A program made the position numbers and the translations under genes. Positions 63,001 to 64,000 of a stretch of 64,000 bases of DNA are shown one piece after another. This DNA comes from Archegozetes longisetosus (lineage: Eukaryota; Arthropoda; Arachnida; Sarcoptiformes; Trhypochthoniidae), in the NCBI GenBank assembly GCA_018873245.2, contig JAEMBT020000003.1, positions 6,715,843 through 6,779,842 on the forward strand, given 5' to 3'. The notes under the pieces are model-generated. The model worked only from the letters and a program-made list of their open reading frames with translations, searched no databases and was not told the origin of the DNA. The first letter of the stretch is position 1. The number at the start of each line of letters is the position of its first letter.

Positions 63001-64000
63001 AGAATCTGATACTCAAAGCTTATCATTACAGCCACAAGTTATTCTTGTTGGAACTCACCGTAATTCAGTACATGTCGAACCCATCACAAGAGATCAGATA
63101 ATTAAAGAAGCATTCGATAAGATATTGTCGAGTTTAACTGGAAAGACTTACAAAAATCACTTATACAGTAACTTTTTAGCATTAGATTGTTCTGAAATGT
63201 CTTACGACGAGCCAGCACTATTACAAGAACTCAGATCCAACATCGAAAAAATAGCCCAAAACGAAAGACTCGTCAACTTCGAAATTCCTGCCCCATGGAT
63301 GGAGTTCGAACAAATCATCGAGAAATTGAAGCAGAGAGGAATATATTTTGCAGATATTAATCAATTGCACGAAGTGGCCTGTTCGAGAATCGATGCATTT
63401 CAGTCGTACGATGCATTGAACGCTGCCCTTCACTTCTACCATAATCAAGGCAAAATATTTTGTTTGGATCACATCGGATACTTCTCTCTATTTGATTCTC
63501 AAAATCCTTATGACTCTGGAGTCATTATCTTGGATCCCAATTGGTTTCTTCAATGTATTTACAAACTTTGCTCATTTATCAAAGAAGTCATTGATGACGA
63601 TAATGTACAGTACGGGATACTCAGGTGACAGCTCTAATTGCTTTCAAGTTTCTATAGTAGTTCACTAATACCTGTACTTAATTTTATACACCAGTGAAAA
63701 GTTAATAAATCAAGTTTGGTCGGATTGTGCTGAACAAAAGTTTATATTACTTGGATGTTTAGAAAAATTGGATATAGTTTGTGAGCCAAACTTCACTTTG
63801 AATTATAAACATAAAATATTTTACAATTTTATATATCTATTCATTTGCTATGCAGTCGAACTTCGCCCTTACATTCCAATAGAAGATGCTCCCGACGTGA
63901 CTGCTAACGCGGCCATGCCTAAATTGTATTTTTTCCTTGGATCACAAGAGCTATTCCTGATAACGATCCGATCAATCTGCAAACGCAAGAATCTTTTCAT
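60080..64000 (+). CDS. Neuralized-domain Roc-COR GTPase, 3' end outside window
   Basis: Seven exons begin here: 60080-60705, 61494-61815, 61874-62056, 62571-62666, 62882-63624, 63695-63780, 63856 to the window end; phases agree. Residues 1-155 form a neuralized (NHR) domain: FHDIHGSNIILDESKQKASR, FCDAIVFSDNPIRI, WLGSLFLGVTTRNPSS, FFTELPVSSPLWLILDLYG. A Roc GTPase follows: P-loop GPNSSGKS (192-199), G3 WDFTG (364-368), then YFLLHQ and the strand YAVYVLVIDVSEDLD, G4-like LVGTHRN (464-470) with Asn where most Roc domains have Asp, and a COR-type region from about 500 (GIYFADINQLHEVA, DSGVIILDPNWFLQCIYKLC) running off the window. NHR domains are protein-interaction modules of neuralized E3 ligases; Roc-COR proteins such as LRRK2 are GTPases that dimerise through COR. 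I know of no well-described protein with this order. The second intron group contains a MITE at 62260. The function is unknown; a kinase, RING or other output domain may follow. Confidence 0.85.
62260..62365. mobile_element. 106-bp MITE, same family as 2677
   Basis: Lies in the intron 62057-62570 of the NHR-Roc gene. The left end (CAGCAAAGTTTGCCTAACTT) and right end (AAAGTTAGACAGGTTTTAC) are imperfect inverted repeats matching the element at 2677, and the interiors also align (GTAGTTAAGTGCTTTT against ATAGTTATGTGCTTTT). TA flanks both sides. Confidence 0.7.

Noticed and set aside
63781..63855. Exon read-through in the NHR-Roc gene (VCEPNFTLNYKHK...)
   Set aside because: The frame is open, but a GTGAGC donor and a TATGCAG acceptor give a phase-consistent intron and a better COR-like sequence (IVFELRPYIPIEDAP).

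Overview
This is a 64 kb piece of AT-rich animal nuclear DNA with spliced genes, mostly small GT-AG introns and no bacterial features. Every recognisable protein is a conserved metazoan one. The two-PHD BAZ2 protein, the arthropod-type miR-190 inside talin, a core-histone cluster with 3' stem-loops and the small introns point to an arthropod; a mite or other chelicerate is my best guess, not shown directly. Gene models were built by reading splice sites and phases by eye against remembered family sequences; no searches were run.

Layout. 0.9-5.2 kb (minus): NAD(P)HX epimerase (5' end missing), a possible small membrane peptide, CHTOP, and pogo/Tigger-like MITEs. 6.5-9.7 kb: PSMA2 (minus) and an SLC25A39/40 mitochondrial carrier (plus), divergent. 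9.8-14.9 kb: FAIM (minus) and dymeclin (plus), divergent. 16.6-22.5 kb: a 14-exon cytosolic aconitase/iron regulatory protein with an IRP2-like, heme-motif-containing cassette exon. 22.5-30.9 kb: a long stretch without recognised genes, with simple repeats. 30.9-39.9 kb: talin, mostly one 5.3 kb exon, with a MITE in intron 1 and the microRNA mir-190 in its last intron. 40.3 kb: MRPL32. 41.7-47.8 kb: a single-copy histone cluster H2B(-), H2A(+), H3(+), H4(-), H1(+), each gene with a 3' stem-loop. 50.6-58.1 kb: a BAZ2/Toutatis chromatin remodeller subunit. 60.1-64.0 kb: the start of a gene joining a neuralized (NHR) domain to a Roc-COR GTPase, cut by the window end.

Most notable: (1) an IRP that keeps all visible aconitase residues but carries an IRP2-type Cys-rich insert with a CPFHL heme motif on a frame-neutral exon, so one gene could give IRP1-like and IRP2-like proteins; (2) the NHR-Roc-COR architecture; (3) mir-190 inside talin; (4) a replication-type H3 gene with both an intron and a histone stem-loop; (5) an H2A/H2B promoter that is a near-perfect palindrome of about 245 bp; (6) three reading-frame breaks (two in talin, one in H1), each explained by one missing A in an A-run, which looks like a sequencing or assembly artefact.
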